Source of the DNA: Butyrivibrio sp.
Lineage (GTDB): Bacteria; Bacillota; Clostridia; Lachnospirales; Lachnospiraceae
Reading direction: 5' to 3'
Assembly: GCA_023664865.1 (NCBI GenBank)
Contig: JAMPEU010000028.1
Span: 1-34,127 of the forward strand
DNA: 34,127 bases
Shown: positions 25,412-32,640 of the stretch, one piece after another
Numbering within the stretch: the first letter of the stretch is position 1
How the letters are laid out: every line of letters begins with the position of its first letter
Made by a program: the position numbers and the translations under genes
The notes under the pieces: model-generated
Database searches by the model: none
Told to the model about the DNA's origin: nothing
Seen by the model: the letters and a program-made list of their open reading frames with translations, nothing else

Positions 25412-27289
25412 TTACGACTCTACGATATCCAAAAGCTTTCCTGTTATCTCCGCCATATTGGCTGATACGCGCTTCGTATTCTGTGAAATCTCCACATTTC
25501 TCTCTACTACCGCAGATATGCTTTCAATCTGCTTAACCGCATCGGCAACAGTACTTACGTTGTCGCGCACCATGCCCGTAATCTTCCCAACATCGGCATT
25601 GGTTTTCTCTATATCTTCTACTACGCTGCTGAAAGTCTCCGCCGTCTTATCCGTAATTTCTTTTCCGCTTTCTACCGCTAATATGGAATTGGTAATCAAC
25701 TCGTTAGTCTCTTTAGCTGCCTGTGAGCTTCTCGCCGCAAGCTCTCCTACCTGTGTCGCCACAACCGCAAAGCCTTTACCCATCTCACCCGCGCGCGCCG
25801 CTTCGATAGAAGCATTTAAGGAAAGCATATTAGTCTGCTGTGCAATTGAGTTGATTTCATCAATAATCTTCTCAATAGCTGCCGACATTTCCGCAATCTT
25901 ATACATAGACTCCTTAAGCTGGTCCACCTGAGACTGCGTCTGCATGATTTTCTTAACGGTCTCGCTCGTATCCGAAGTCACATTTACAGATACGTCAACG
26001 CTTCCATTAAGCTCGTCTACCAGCCTGTTCATAATCTGCTGCAAGCCCTCAAGCGCATCTTTCTGCTCTCCGGTTCCATTATAGATACTATCCGCATTTT
26101 CAAGCGTCTCGCTCGATACGGCGTCTAAATCCGTACATACGCTTTTTACATCCCTAATCAAAGTCTTGTTATTTTCCACATCGGCTTTCTGCTGCTCCAA
26201 AAGCGTCTCATTTTCCTTGATGCTGCTATGTATACTGCTTAACATCTTATTGATGCTCTCAGAAAGCTGTGTATACTCTTCGTTACCCTTTTCGTTTACC
26301 GTAATATTAAAGTTGCCGGCTGCAATACCCGATGTAGATGTAATAATATTATTGATGCCTCTTATTATCTTACTGTCAACCAGACGGTTAATAGTAACAA
26401 GCAGTACGCCGAAAATAATAAGCATGCTAATCGCTACTACGATAAGCTGGCTGCGCCTTGCACTGTAATACTCATTAGAAGGCATAAATGTCCCGATGAT
26501 TTTTCCATCATATGCCTCCGCCTGATAATAACCGCTTTTATTATTTATTTTAGCCTTGCCGCGTCCTGTAAGTTCATCCGGGAAACCTGCGTCTTTAGCG
26601 GCTGTTCCAATTAAATTATTGTCAGGGTGCGCAAGAATAAGCCCGCTGCTTTGGTCAATTGCATATACATATCCGTTCTCGCCATAGTCTATACTGTTAA
26701 GCACAACATTGATATCCGTTCCGGCAAGCGTGCTTTCAAGGACTTCCGGACGCACTCCTACCTGCACAAGTCCCTTGTCGTCCTTACGCGCTACGCCGAT
26801 ATACTGCATAACTATGCCTTCAGCCACGTTTTGCTGTGGTTCCTGCGCGATTTCAATAGAAGGATCGTCTACAATGACCATGAATGCGTTGGACTGTTCT
26901 CCGCTCTTCATATCAAATCCGATATATGAGTCTATGGTACTGCTCGTAATGATTCCGTCCTCGTCGATGATATGTAACTCGTTTACCTTAAGCCTGTCCT
27001 TAATTTCATTTAGCTTATCCATGTTTCCGTTAATTGAGCTGTCCATCGCAAGCATATCCGCAAAAGCCCGTGCCTTAGCCAGATTGTCTTCGCTAAGGTT
27101 TTCCGTCAGTCTCTGAATGTTTTCTTCATTGCTTTCCAACTTCTCTTTTACTGTTTCAAGCCGCTCTTGGCTGGAAACAGTATTGCTGTTCTGATTTACA
27201 AAAGTCTGCAATACAAAAATAGCTGTGATCGTGCATAAAAATGCCGCCAGCATGTAGATAAAAAGGTATTTTGTGATAGTTTTTTTCAT
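25412..27289 (-). CDS. Methyl-accepting chemotaxis protein with double-Cache-like sensor
   Basis: This 625-residue transmembrane receptor controls CheA and thereby swimming. Helices lie at about 8-28 and 281-300, with a sensor of about 250 residues between them. Its membrane-proximal part ([27 protein letters not shown]) matches dCache domains. A HAMP domain follows (about 301-355). The conserved hairpin tip is [31 protein letters not shown] at 481-511. No CheR-binding pentapeptide is present. The last residues (LLDIVES) end the signalling bundle. It has its own promoter and is followed within 20 bases by the ThuA-isomerase-ROK genes, which suggests that it senses a sugar or a related compound. 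Confidence 0.95.
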   Translation of the reverse strand: MKKTITKYLFIYMLAAFLCTITAIFVLQTFVNQNSNTVSSQERLETVKEKLESNEENIQRLTENLSEDNLAKARAFADMLAMDSSINGNMDKLNEIKDRLKVNELHIIDEDGIITSSTIDSYIGFDMKSGEQSNAFMVIVDDPSIEIAQEPQQNVAEGIVMQYIGVARKDDKGLVQVGVRPEVLESTLAGTDINVVLNSIDYGENGYVYAIDQSSGLILAHPDNNLIGTAAKDAGFPDELTGRGKAKINNKSGYYQAEAYDGKIIGTFMPSNEYYSARRSQLIVVAISMLIIFGVLLVTINRLVDSKIIRGINNIITSTSGIAAGNFNITVNEKGNEEYTQLSESINKMLSSIHSSIKENETLLEQQKADVENNKTLIRDVKSVCTDLDAVSSETLENADSIYNGTGEQKDALEGLQQIMNRLVDELNGSVDVSVNVTSDTSETVKKIMQTQSQVDQLKESMYKIAEMSAAIEKIIDEINSIAQQTNMLSLNASIEAARAGEMGKGFAVVATQVGELAARSSQAAKETNELITNSILAVESGKEITDKTAETFSSVVEDIEKTNADVGKITGMVRDNVSTVADAVKQIESISAVVERNVEISQNTKRVSANMAEITGKLLDIVES

Positions 27290-27320
27290 TTGGCTCCCCT
27301 TCCTTTGATATGATAGGTAA

Positions 27321-27349
27321 ATTATATCATCTTAAAAGAAATGAAGCAA
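27321..27349 (-). promoter_or_regulatory. Extended -10 promoter of the chemoreceptor unit
   Basis: TTGCTT (complement of 27344-27349), a 17-base spacer ending in TGA, and a perfect TATAAT (complement of 27321-27326) form a good sigma-A site on the minus strand. It lies just after the spmA stop and about 31 bases before the chemoreceptor start. Clostridial motility genes sometimes use sigma-28, but no such pattern is evident here. Confidence 0.75.
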
Positions 27350-27358
27350 TGGTTTGCG

Positions 27359-27985
27359 TCACACCTTCTGCTTTCCGCTTTTCACCTTACAATACACCAC
27401 CGCCACAGCCGTGCTGATAAATGTAGCGACTATCGCAGGAGCAATAACCGCCGCCGGATTCACGCTGCCGTACTGCTGCCTGTATACAATCATGTTTACC
27501 GGAATAAGCTGTAATGACGAAATATTCAATATAAGAAAATCGCACATCTCTTTGGATGCTGTGCGTTCTTTCTTTTCCATGACGCTATCCGGCAAATATT
27601 CCGGATTCCCCCGCTCCGCCTCTAACTTGGCAAGTTCTTCCATGGCCTTTAGCCCTGCCGGGGTACACGCCCAGCCAAGACCAAGAATATTGGCTATCAG
27701 ATTAGTGGATATGTATTCTCTCGAAGGATGGTTGCGTGGAATATTAGGAAAGATAAAGGACACGAATGGAGAGATTCCTTTAGTCAGTTTCGCAATCAGA
27801 CCGGATTTCTGCGCAATCTCCATCAGCCCCACCCACAACGCAGTGACGCCTATCATGGTAATGCACAAGGATACCGCTTCTCCTGCGGAGTCTAAAGCCG
27901 CTTGTGATACTGCTTCAATGTTTCCGGTAAACGCGCCGAATATGACGCCGATTAAAATCATAAATGCCCAGATATAATTTAACAT
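27359..27985 (-). CDS. spmA: Spore maturation protein A
   Basis: SpmA acts with SpmB in spore core dehydration and heat resistance. The 208-residue protein has the Gate/nucleoside-recognition signature: ITMIGVTALWVGLMEIAQKSGL, SPFVSFIFPNIPRNHPSREYISTNLIANILGLGWACTPAGLKAME and the C-terminal EMCDFLILNISSLQLIPVNMIVYR. About five membrane helices are seen. No good ribosome binding site precedes the ATG. Instead a 12-codon ORF with a better site overlaps it (27979-28017), so translation may be coupled. SpmB is not adjacent: four unrelated genes stand between. Confidence 0.92.
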   Translation of the reverse strand: MLNYIWAFMILIGVIFGAFTGNIEAVSQAALDSAGEAVSLCITMIGVTALWVGLMEIAQKSGLIAKLTKGISPFVSFIFPNIPRNHPSREYISTNLIANILGLGWACTPAGLKAMEELAKLEAERGNPEYLPDSVMEKKERTASKEMCDFLILNISSLQLIPVNMIVYRQQYGSVNPAAVIAPAIVATFISTAVAVVYCKVKSGKQKV

Positions 27986-28017
27986 AATGAAGAAAGCATA
28001 CTTTTCAGCAAGGTCAT
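27979..28017 (-). CDS. Possible 12-residue leader peptide coupled to spmA
   Basis: An ATG at 28017 has AGGTGA seven bases upstream (complement of 28025-28030) and opens MTLLKSMLSSLC followed by TAA. Its end overlaps the spmA start by seven bases in another frame. It is the only good ribosome binding site near spmA, which itself is preceded by a pyrimidine-rich stretch. Whether the peptide is made, or only helps ribosomes re-start at spmA, cannot be told. Confidence 0.4.
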   Translation of the reverse strand: MTLLKSMLSSLC

Positions 28018-28039
28018 ATTTATATCACCTAAACGCCGT

Positions 28040-28071
28040 TATGTATGCTGTTCCTTAATTTTCTTATATGC
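28040..28071 (-). promoter_or_regulatory. Weak candidate sigma-E-type promoter for spmA
   Basis: CATACATA (complement of 28040-28047) resembles the sigma-E -10 box, and GCATATA (complement of 28065-28071) resembles its -35 box. The spacing of 17 bases is longer than the usual 14 to 15. It lies about 23 bases before the small leader ORF. SpmA and SpmB are sporulation genes in B. subtilis, which is the reason to look here, but the match is weak. Confidence 0.25.
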
Positions 28072-28117
28072 ATTTTATGCGGTAAATCCACACTTTATGT
28101 ATTATCTTTATACGCCA

Positions 28118-28140
28118 GAACTGCCTTTCGCAGGCAGTTC
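28118..28140 (-). terminator. GC-rich hairpin after acpP
   Basis: GAACTGCC (28118-28125) and GGCAGTTC (28133-28140) form a perfect eight-base-pair stem with a seven-base loop, 13 bases after the acpP stop. No T-run follows on the minus strand, so it is either an atypical terminator or a 3' mRNA stabilising hairpin. It separates acpP from the spmA leader. Confidence 0.55.
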
Positions 28141-28153
28141 CATGTTTCTATTA

Positions 28154-28387
28154 TTACGCCTCAACGCCCCTGCTCTTCATATACTCTATGACAGCCCCAA
28201 CCGTGGTAAGCTGTTCCAAATCTTCTGAGGGAATCTCTACTCCGTACTCCTCCTCAAAAGCCATTACCAATTCATATAAGTCCAGCGAATCTGCCCCCAA
28301 ATCATCTTTAAAGGAAGAGTCCTCTGTAATTTCAACATTCTCCAGATTTAATTGTTCCTGAATAATTTCTTTTACTCTTTCCAGCAT
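28154..28387 (-). CDS. acpP: Acyl carrier protein
   Basis: This 77-residue acidic protein carries growing acyl chains in fatty-acid synthesis on a phosphopantetheine arm attached to Ser34 of the DSLDLYELVM motif. The rest (FEEEYGVEIPSEDLEQLTTVGAVIEYM) is typical of housekeeping ACPs. I chose the ATG at 28387 over the one two codons upstream because GGAG (complement of 28396-28399) is eight bases from it and only two from the earlier one. The usual start MLExVKEII agrees. It stands alone, with its own promoter and hairpin, away from fab or plsX genes, so a second ACP may exist elsewhere in the genome. Confidence 0.95.
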   Translation of the reverse strand: MLERVKEIIQEQLNLENVEITEDSSFKDDLGADSLDLYELVMAFEEEYGVEIPSEDLEQLTTVGAVIEYMKSRGVEA

Positions 28388-28398
28388 TTTCATGTCTC

Positions 28399-28422
28399 CT
28401 TTTTATGATTCTTTTTATGATT
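28399..28422 (-). repeat. Two perfect 12-base tandem repeats in the acpP leader
   Basis: CTTTTTATGATT occurs twice in a row at 28399-28410 and 28411-28422, ending at the acpP ribosome binding site. On the transcript it is A-rich and unstructured, which would help ribosome access. It may only be a local duplication. Confidence 0.6.
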
Positions 28423-28448
28423 TTTCTTATAATAAATCCGACACTCAA

Positions 28449-28477
28449 AATATAGTATGTGTTCACATAGTTGTCAA
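28449..28477 (-). promoter_or_regulatory. acpP: acpP promoter with a perfect palindrome in the spacer
   Basis: A perfect TTGACA (complement of 28472-28477) and TATATT (complement of 28449-28454) are 17 bases apart. Between them lies TATGTG-TT-CACATA (28456-28469), a perfect six-base-arm inverted repeat that fills nearly the whole spacer. A repressor bound there would block polymerase. The sequence does not match the FapR or FabT consensus as I know them. Confidence 0.8.
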
Positions 28478-28510
28478 TCCCTTTTTACACATTTTTACAG
28501 TTTTATATTT

Positions 28511-29353
28511 TCACTTGTTAAGCAGATATTGATATATTTCTCTTTTGGATACTCCGCGGTCTTTTGCCACTTGTTTCATAGCGTCTTTTTGCGCCATTCC
28601 TTCCTTCTCATAGTATGCCATATGTTCTTCTATAGGCATTTCCTGCCACGACTCCCGTTCTTCCTCCTTTTTTATCTGACGGCTTTTTCCCTCGATTACC
28701 AGTACATATTCCCCTCTTGGCTCTTCTTTTTCATACAACAGCAGTGCGTCTTCTATGGTAGTCGGAAGTATCGTTTCAAATTTTTTCGTCAATTCCCTGC
28801 ACAATGTCAGTTTCCTGTTTTCCAGCGTTTCATGCAGCAGCGTAAGCGTCCTCACCAAATGGTGCGGCGCTTCATAGATAATAATCGTTCTGGATTCTTC
28901 CTTTAATTCTTCAAGAATTTCCGCTCTTATCTTTTTATCGGCGGGAAGAAAACCTTCAAAACAAAATCTGCCTGTGCTTAACCCCGACAGGGTAAGCGCA
29001 GTAATGCAGGCGGACGCTCCCGGAAGAGACGTGACCGTTATCCCCTCCTGATGGCATTTCTGCACCAGCACTTCGCCTGGGTCGGAAATCGCCGGAGTTC
29101 CCGCATCAGTAATAAGCGCGACGTTCTTTCCCTGCAAAAGCTGTGTTATCAGATAATCTGCTTTTTCTACTTTATTATATTCATGATAACTGGTCATAGA
29201 AGTTTTTATTGCAAAATAATTTAGCAGCTTAATACTGTTCCGCGTATCTTCTGCAGCAATCATGTCAACATTTTTTAATGTTTCTATTACGCGCGGCGTC
29301 ATATCTCCCAGATTTCCAATGGGAGTAGCGCACAAGTATAATATTCCTGACAT
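28511..29353 (-). CDS. rsmI: 16S rRNA (cytidine(1402)-2'-O)-methyltransferase
   Basis: RsmI methylates the ribose of C1402 in the decoding centre of 16S rRNA, using S-adenosylmethionine. The tetrapyrrole-methylase-like fold shows LYLCATPIGNLGDMTPRVIETL, VDMIAAEDTRNS, SYHEYN, ALITDAGTPAISDPGE and LPGASACITAL in the canonical order. The C-terminal part (about 235-280) is a charged helix segment ending GVSKREIYQYLLNK, as is usual in Firmicutes. GAGGG lies six bases before the ATG. It follows the lipoprotein gene by 25 bases and is the last gene of the yaaR-holB-ricT-trmN run. No strong terminator is visible before the acpP promoter. Confidence 0.96.
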   Translation of the reverse strand: MSGILYLCATPIGNLGDMTPRVIETLKNVDMIAAEDTRNSIKLLNYFAIKTSMTSYHEYNKVEKADYLITQLLQGKNVALITDAGTPAISDPGEVLVQKCHQEGITVTSLPGASACITALTLSGLSTGRFCFEGFLPADKKIRAEILEELKEESRTIIIYEAPHHLVRTLTLLHETLENRKLTLCRELTKKFETILPTTIEDALLLYEKEEPRGEYVLVIEGKSRQIKKEEERESWQEMPIEEHMAYYEKEGMAQKDAMKQVAKDRGVSKREIYQYLLNK

Positions 29354-29378
29354 CTCAATTCCCTCTTATTTAATTCAG

Positions 29379-30737
29379 TTATTCAGACGCGTCTTCTGTT
29401 TTCGGTTCACTTGGTAACAGCGCGTCTTTCGTATAATTCATCCTGGCATTCCATAAAATCCACTCATCATATCCTGCGTCATAAACCGCCTGAATTTGCG
29501 CCCTGACTTCCGCAGCGCCATACGTTATATGCCCCTTCACCCAGGTTGCGGTAAAGTCCTGAAGCCACACCCGCACAATGGCAGTTCTATCAGTTCTATC
29601 AAGGCTGTTCTCGCTTACACTGGCAGTCCCTTCTGTTCTTTCGAGGCTGTTCGCACTCACATCTTCGACTGGCTCTAATTTTTTCTTAGACTCGCTCATG
29701 GCATGGTATACAGTCTCATACGGCTCTTTATCCGGCACTTCCAGGCCGTACACCCCATTAGAATAATGCGAAGGGTATACCATCGGACAGATATAATCCA
29801 AATGCGCCGCCATTTCCTGATAATTCTGTCCGACAAGCGCAGCATCATATTCATTATCAATAATTGTGCCAAAAACATCGGCTGACACTTTGACTCCAAG
29901 CGGGTGAAGCTTATTATAAGCGTATTCTGTGAATCCTGTAATTACTTCTTCCTTTGTCATGGTTTCAGCCGCCTCGCCATAGTCCACGCTGCCCGCATTT
30001 ACATCAGTAGAAAATCTGATATAGTCAAATTGAATCTCATCAAACCCTATCTGAGCCGCCTGCGTTCCTATTTCCACAAGATAATCCCATACTTCCTGCA
30101 TATACGGATTAACCCACGCGTCTCCGTTTTTGTCACGAAAAACTTCGCCTGAACTTGTTTTCAGGCTCAATTCCGGTTTCATTTCCGCCAGATATGGATC
30201 CTTGAATGCAACGATGCGGGCAATTAAATATATGTCTTTCTCGTGAAGTTTCTCAACTAATGCCTCTATATCCTTAATGTATCGTACGCCCGACTCTATC
30301 TCTAATACAGTATCGCTCTGCATCTTATAGGTCACAACGCCCTCATCGTTCTTCACATCAATAACCATAGCGTTGAGTTCCGTCTCTTCAACGAGAGTAA
30401 TGAGTTCATCCATTTTTTCTGAGCCTGCTACCGGTCCGGTTATATATATGCCCTTCACCTTTACCGGCTCAGTTTCGGGTTCCGGCTCAACTTCATTCTC
30501 TATTTCGACATCAGGTTCAGACATTGTCGCAGCTTCCTTTTCTATCTCAACCTCCAGCTCCTGCCCCGACACTGTCTCCACTTTTGGCGCCTGTTCCGTT
30601 TGCACATTTTCTTCCCTCTCCCAAACAACATCATTCGCAACACCATTTGATGCCACAGACATCTCTTGACCTGCACAACCGGTTATAATAAGCGACATAG
30701 CCAACATCAGAAACAACATTTTTCCATATTTTATCAT
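29379..30737 (-). CDS. Lipoprotein with glycoside-hydrolase-like domain (DUF4015/GH13-like TIM barrel)
   Basis: The start codon is the ATG at 30737 (AGGTGAG six bases upstream); an in-frame TTG two codons earlier is less likely. A lipobox (IITGC, Cys21) anchors the protein to the outer membrane face. A Glu/Pro-rich linker spans about 40-92. From about 95 the PF13200 putative glycoside hydrolase domain follows: KGIYITGPVAGS, NAMVIDVKNDEG, and the signature DEIQFDYIRF at 233-242, then CPMVYPSHY. A 28-residue insertion of two VSxNSLxRT repeats (359-386) interrupts the domain. The enzyme family acts on cell-wall or capsule-type sugars, substrate unknown. It sits inside an otherwise housekeeping gene run. 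Confidence 0.88.
   Translation of the reverse strand: MIKYGKMLFLMLAMSLIITGCAGQEMSVASNGVANDVVWEREENVQTEQAPKVETVSGQELEVEIEKEAATMSEPDVEIENEVEPEPETEPVKVKGIYITGPVAGSEKMDELITLVEETELNAMVIDVKNDEGVVTYKMQSDTVLEIESGVRYIKDIEALVEKLHEKDIYLIARIVAFKDPYLAEMKPELSLKTSSGEVFRDKNGDAWVNPYMQEVWDYLVEIGTQAAQIGFDEIQFDYIRFSTDVNAGSVDYGEAAETMTKEEVITGFTEYAYNKLHPLGVKVSADVFGTIIDNEYDAALVGQNYQEMAAHLDYICPMVYPSHYSNGVYGLEVPDKEPYETVYHAMSESKKKLEPVEDVSANSLERTEGTASVSENSLDRTDRTAIVRVWLQDFTATWVKGHITYGAAEVRAQIQAVYDAGYDEWILWNARMNYTKDALLPSEPKTEDASE
29580..29663 (-). repeat. Two 42-base tandem repeats inside the lipoprotein gene
   Basis: Units 29580-29621 and 29622-29663 each encode 14 residues with the core NSL-E/D-RT. They insert a flexible loop of Ser, Asn, Thr and Glu into the hydrolase domain between the VYPSHY segment and the final strand. 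The copies have diverged moderately, so the duplication is not recent. Confidence 0.85.
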
Positions 30738-30786
30738 CAGCAACTCACCTTCGTATTAATTATTCAAAACAAGATTTCCATAATCA

Positions 30787-30898
30787 GAGTTTAGATGAAA
30801 AACAAAAATTTACTTCGTAAATTATTTGTAACAAAATAAGGAGTGACTTACCGCTTTTCAGGCATGGAGCTCCGTTTTTGTTCATTTCATCTAAACTC
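30787..30898. repeat. 112-base element bounded by 22-base inverted repeats
   Basis: Arms 30787-30808 and 30875-30898 are perfect inverted copies (GAGTTTAGATGAAA then AACAAAAA) except for two extra bases in the right arm. Between them are a smaller hairpin, AATTTAC-TTC-GTAAATT (30807-30823), and the palindrome GGAGCTCC (30866-30873). No target duplication is visible in the flanks. It fills the 190-base gap between the methyltransferase and lipoprotein genes. It could be a miniature mobile repeat or a folded RNA leader of the lipoprotein gene. Confidence 0.75.
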
Positions 30899-30927
30899 GT
30901 GACAGCACATACCAGTTTCGCAGCCGT

Positions 30928-31677
30928 CTAATATCCATAAATATCATAAATCTCCGGCATATACACTCCCGGTTCTTTGTAAATAATCAACGGTTTTTCC
31001 ACTTTGAGCCGCGGCCTGCCGCCACGGTTTGATTCTATCAATACCATATTGGGTTCTTTATCGGCAAAGGGATAAACAAGCTGCAGCCGTTTCGGTTCAA
31101 GTTTATAGCGGTTAAGCATCACCATGATTTCAGCAAGCCTGAACGGCCTATGTACCATGAAAAAATTCCCGCCCGGCTTAAGCAGTTTTGCCGTCTGAGA
31201 AACTACATCTTCCAATGTACATAAAATCTCATGTCTTGCGATTGCTTTGGCGTCAGCCGGATTCTTAAGCCCATGCTGTCCCATCATATACGGCGGATTA
31301 CAGGTAATAACGTCAAAAGAAGCAGCGTCAAAAAGACTCCCTGCCTCTTTAATGTCTCCTGTTACAATCGAAATTTTATCTTCCAAGCCGTTAAGCAGCA
31401 CGCTTCGTCTCGCCATATCCGCGCTCTCTTCCTGAATTTCCAAGCCGATAAGGTGCGAAGCTTCTGTTTTTGCCTCCATCAATATAGGGATAATTCCCGT
31501 GCCTGTTCCTAAATCTAATACAGAGTTTCCTTCTTTCGCCCTTGCGAAACCCGAAAGAAGAACCGCGTCCATACCGAAACAAAACTTATCCGGATTCTGG
31601 ATGATTTGATAGCCGTTGCGCTGCAAGTCGTCTATTCTTTCATTTTCTTTTAGCGCAATATTTTTACTGTTTTCCAT
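30928..31677 (-). CDS. TrmN6-like tRNA (adenine-N6)-methyltransferase
   Basis: This 249-residue enzyme belongs to the TrmN6/YfiC group, which methylates A37 of tRNA-Val in E. coli; the B. subtilis relative is YabB. The SAM site is DLGTGTGIIP (55-64) and the catalytic NPPY sits at 127-130 (ITCNPPYMMG). The N-terminal QNPDKFCFGMDAVLLSGFA segment is the typical entry to this family. AGGAAG is eight bases before the ATG. It follows ricT with 20 bases between, as in B. subtilis, although yabA, which lies between them there, is missing. The tRNA target is not shown by sequence. Confidence 0.93.
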   Translation of the reverse strand: MENSKNIALKENERIDDLQRNGYQIIQNPDKFCFGMDAVLLSGFARAKEGNSVLDLGTGTGIIPILMEAKTEASHLIGLEIQEESADMARRSVLLNGLEDKISIVTGDIKEAGSLFDAASFDVITCNPPYMMGQHGLKNPADAKAIARHEILCTLEDVVSQTAKLLKPGGNFFMVHRPFRLAEIMVMLNRYKLEPKRLQLVYPFADKEPNMVLIESNRGGRPRLKVEKPLIIYKEPGVYMPEIYDIYGY

Positions 31678-31697
31678 AGCCGCACTTCCTACAGTTA

Positions 31698-32612
31698 TCA
31701 GTTATCATCAAGCTTGGATTTATTGTCTTCCTGTTTCTCCAATTTCTCAAGCTCTTTCAGTTCTTCTTCGTTTACATCTACCTTATGGCTCTTATTATGT
31801 TTCCTCTTAAAACGCAGCTGCTCGGCTTTATATTCATGTATTTCTTTTTCATCGTCCACGTCTACGATAACTTTAACTAACTGCCGCAGCACATTTACGC
31901 TGTGCACTTCGCCTTTCAAGCCGTCGTCCGTAGTCACGAAATCGCCTACGTTTGGTAATTTCCTATTAAGTTCTTCATAGGTTTCTTCTTCATGGTTAAG
32001 GCAGCACATAAGCCTTCCGCAGACGCCGGAAATCTTCGTAGGGTTCAGCGAAAGGTTCTGCTCCTTTGCCATCTTGATAGACACGGGGACAAATTCCGAC
32101 AGGTGTGTATGGCAGCAAAGCGGTCTTCCGCAGATTCCTATGCCGCCTACTATCTTGGTCTCATCCCTGACTCCGATTTGACGAAGTTCAATCCTTGTCT
32201 TAAATACTGCCGCCAAGTCTTTTACCAGTTCCCTAAAGTCTATACGTCCGTCAGCGGTAAAGTAAAACAACACTTTATTATTGTCAAAAGTATATTCCGC
32301 ATCAATCAATTTCATCGGAAGTTCATGCTTGCCGATTTTTTCCAGACATATCTTAAAAGCTTCCTTCTCCTTCTCCTTATTCGCCGCTTCCTGTTCATCG
32401 TCCTTCGGCGTAGCTATCCTAAGGACCGCCTTAAGCGGCTGGACGACTTTATCATCCTCTACCTCGCACGGCTCGCCTACTACCGTACCATACTCTATAC
32501 CTCTTGCAGTCTCTACGATAACGTGGTCGCTCTTCTTAATATCCAGCTTGCCGGGAGCGAAATAATATATTTTCCCCGCTGTACGAAACCGCACTCCTAT
32601 TACTTTTGTCAT
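31698..32612 (-). CDS. ricT: RicT (YaaT), PSP1-domain protein
   Basis: RicT forms a complex with RicA and RicF in B. subtilis that binds two iron-sulfur clusters and speeds RNase Y processing and developmental decisions. The 304-residue protein shows the PSP1 domain with a cysteine-rich core: C161, C166, C167, C198, C203 and C204 in GICGRPLCC and GVCGRLMCC. The N-terminal strand set starts MTKVIGVRFRTAGKIYYF. The C-terminus is a lysine/glutamate-rich charged tail. A strong GGAGG site lies before the ATG. RicA and RicF genes are not in this window. Its position after holB is the normal Firmicute order. Confidence 0.95.
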   Translation of the reverse strand: MTKVIGVRFRTAGKIYYFAPGKLDIKKSDHVIVETARGIEYGTVVGEPCEVEDDKVVQPLKAVLRIATPKDDEQEAANKEKEKEAFKICLEKIGKHELPMKLIDAEYTFDNNKVLFYFTADGRIDFRELVKDLAAVFKTRIELRQIGVRDETKIVGGIGICGRPLCCHTHLSEFVPVSIKMAKEQNLSLNPTKISGVCGRLMCCLNHEEETYEELNRKLPNVGDFVTTDDGLKGEVHSVNVLRQLVKVIVDVDDEKEIHEYKAEQLRFKRKHNKSHKVDVNEEELKELEKLEKQEDNKSKLDDN

Positions 32613-32640
32613 ATCTATTCCTCCATTTGTTTTGGCTTCC

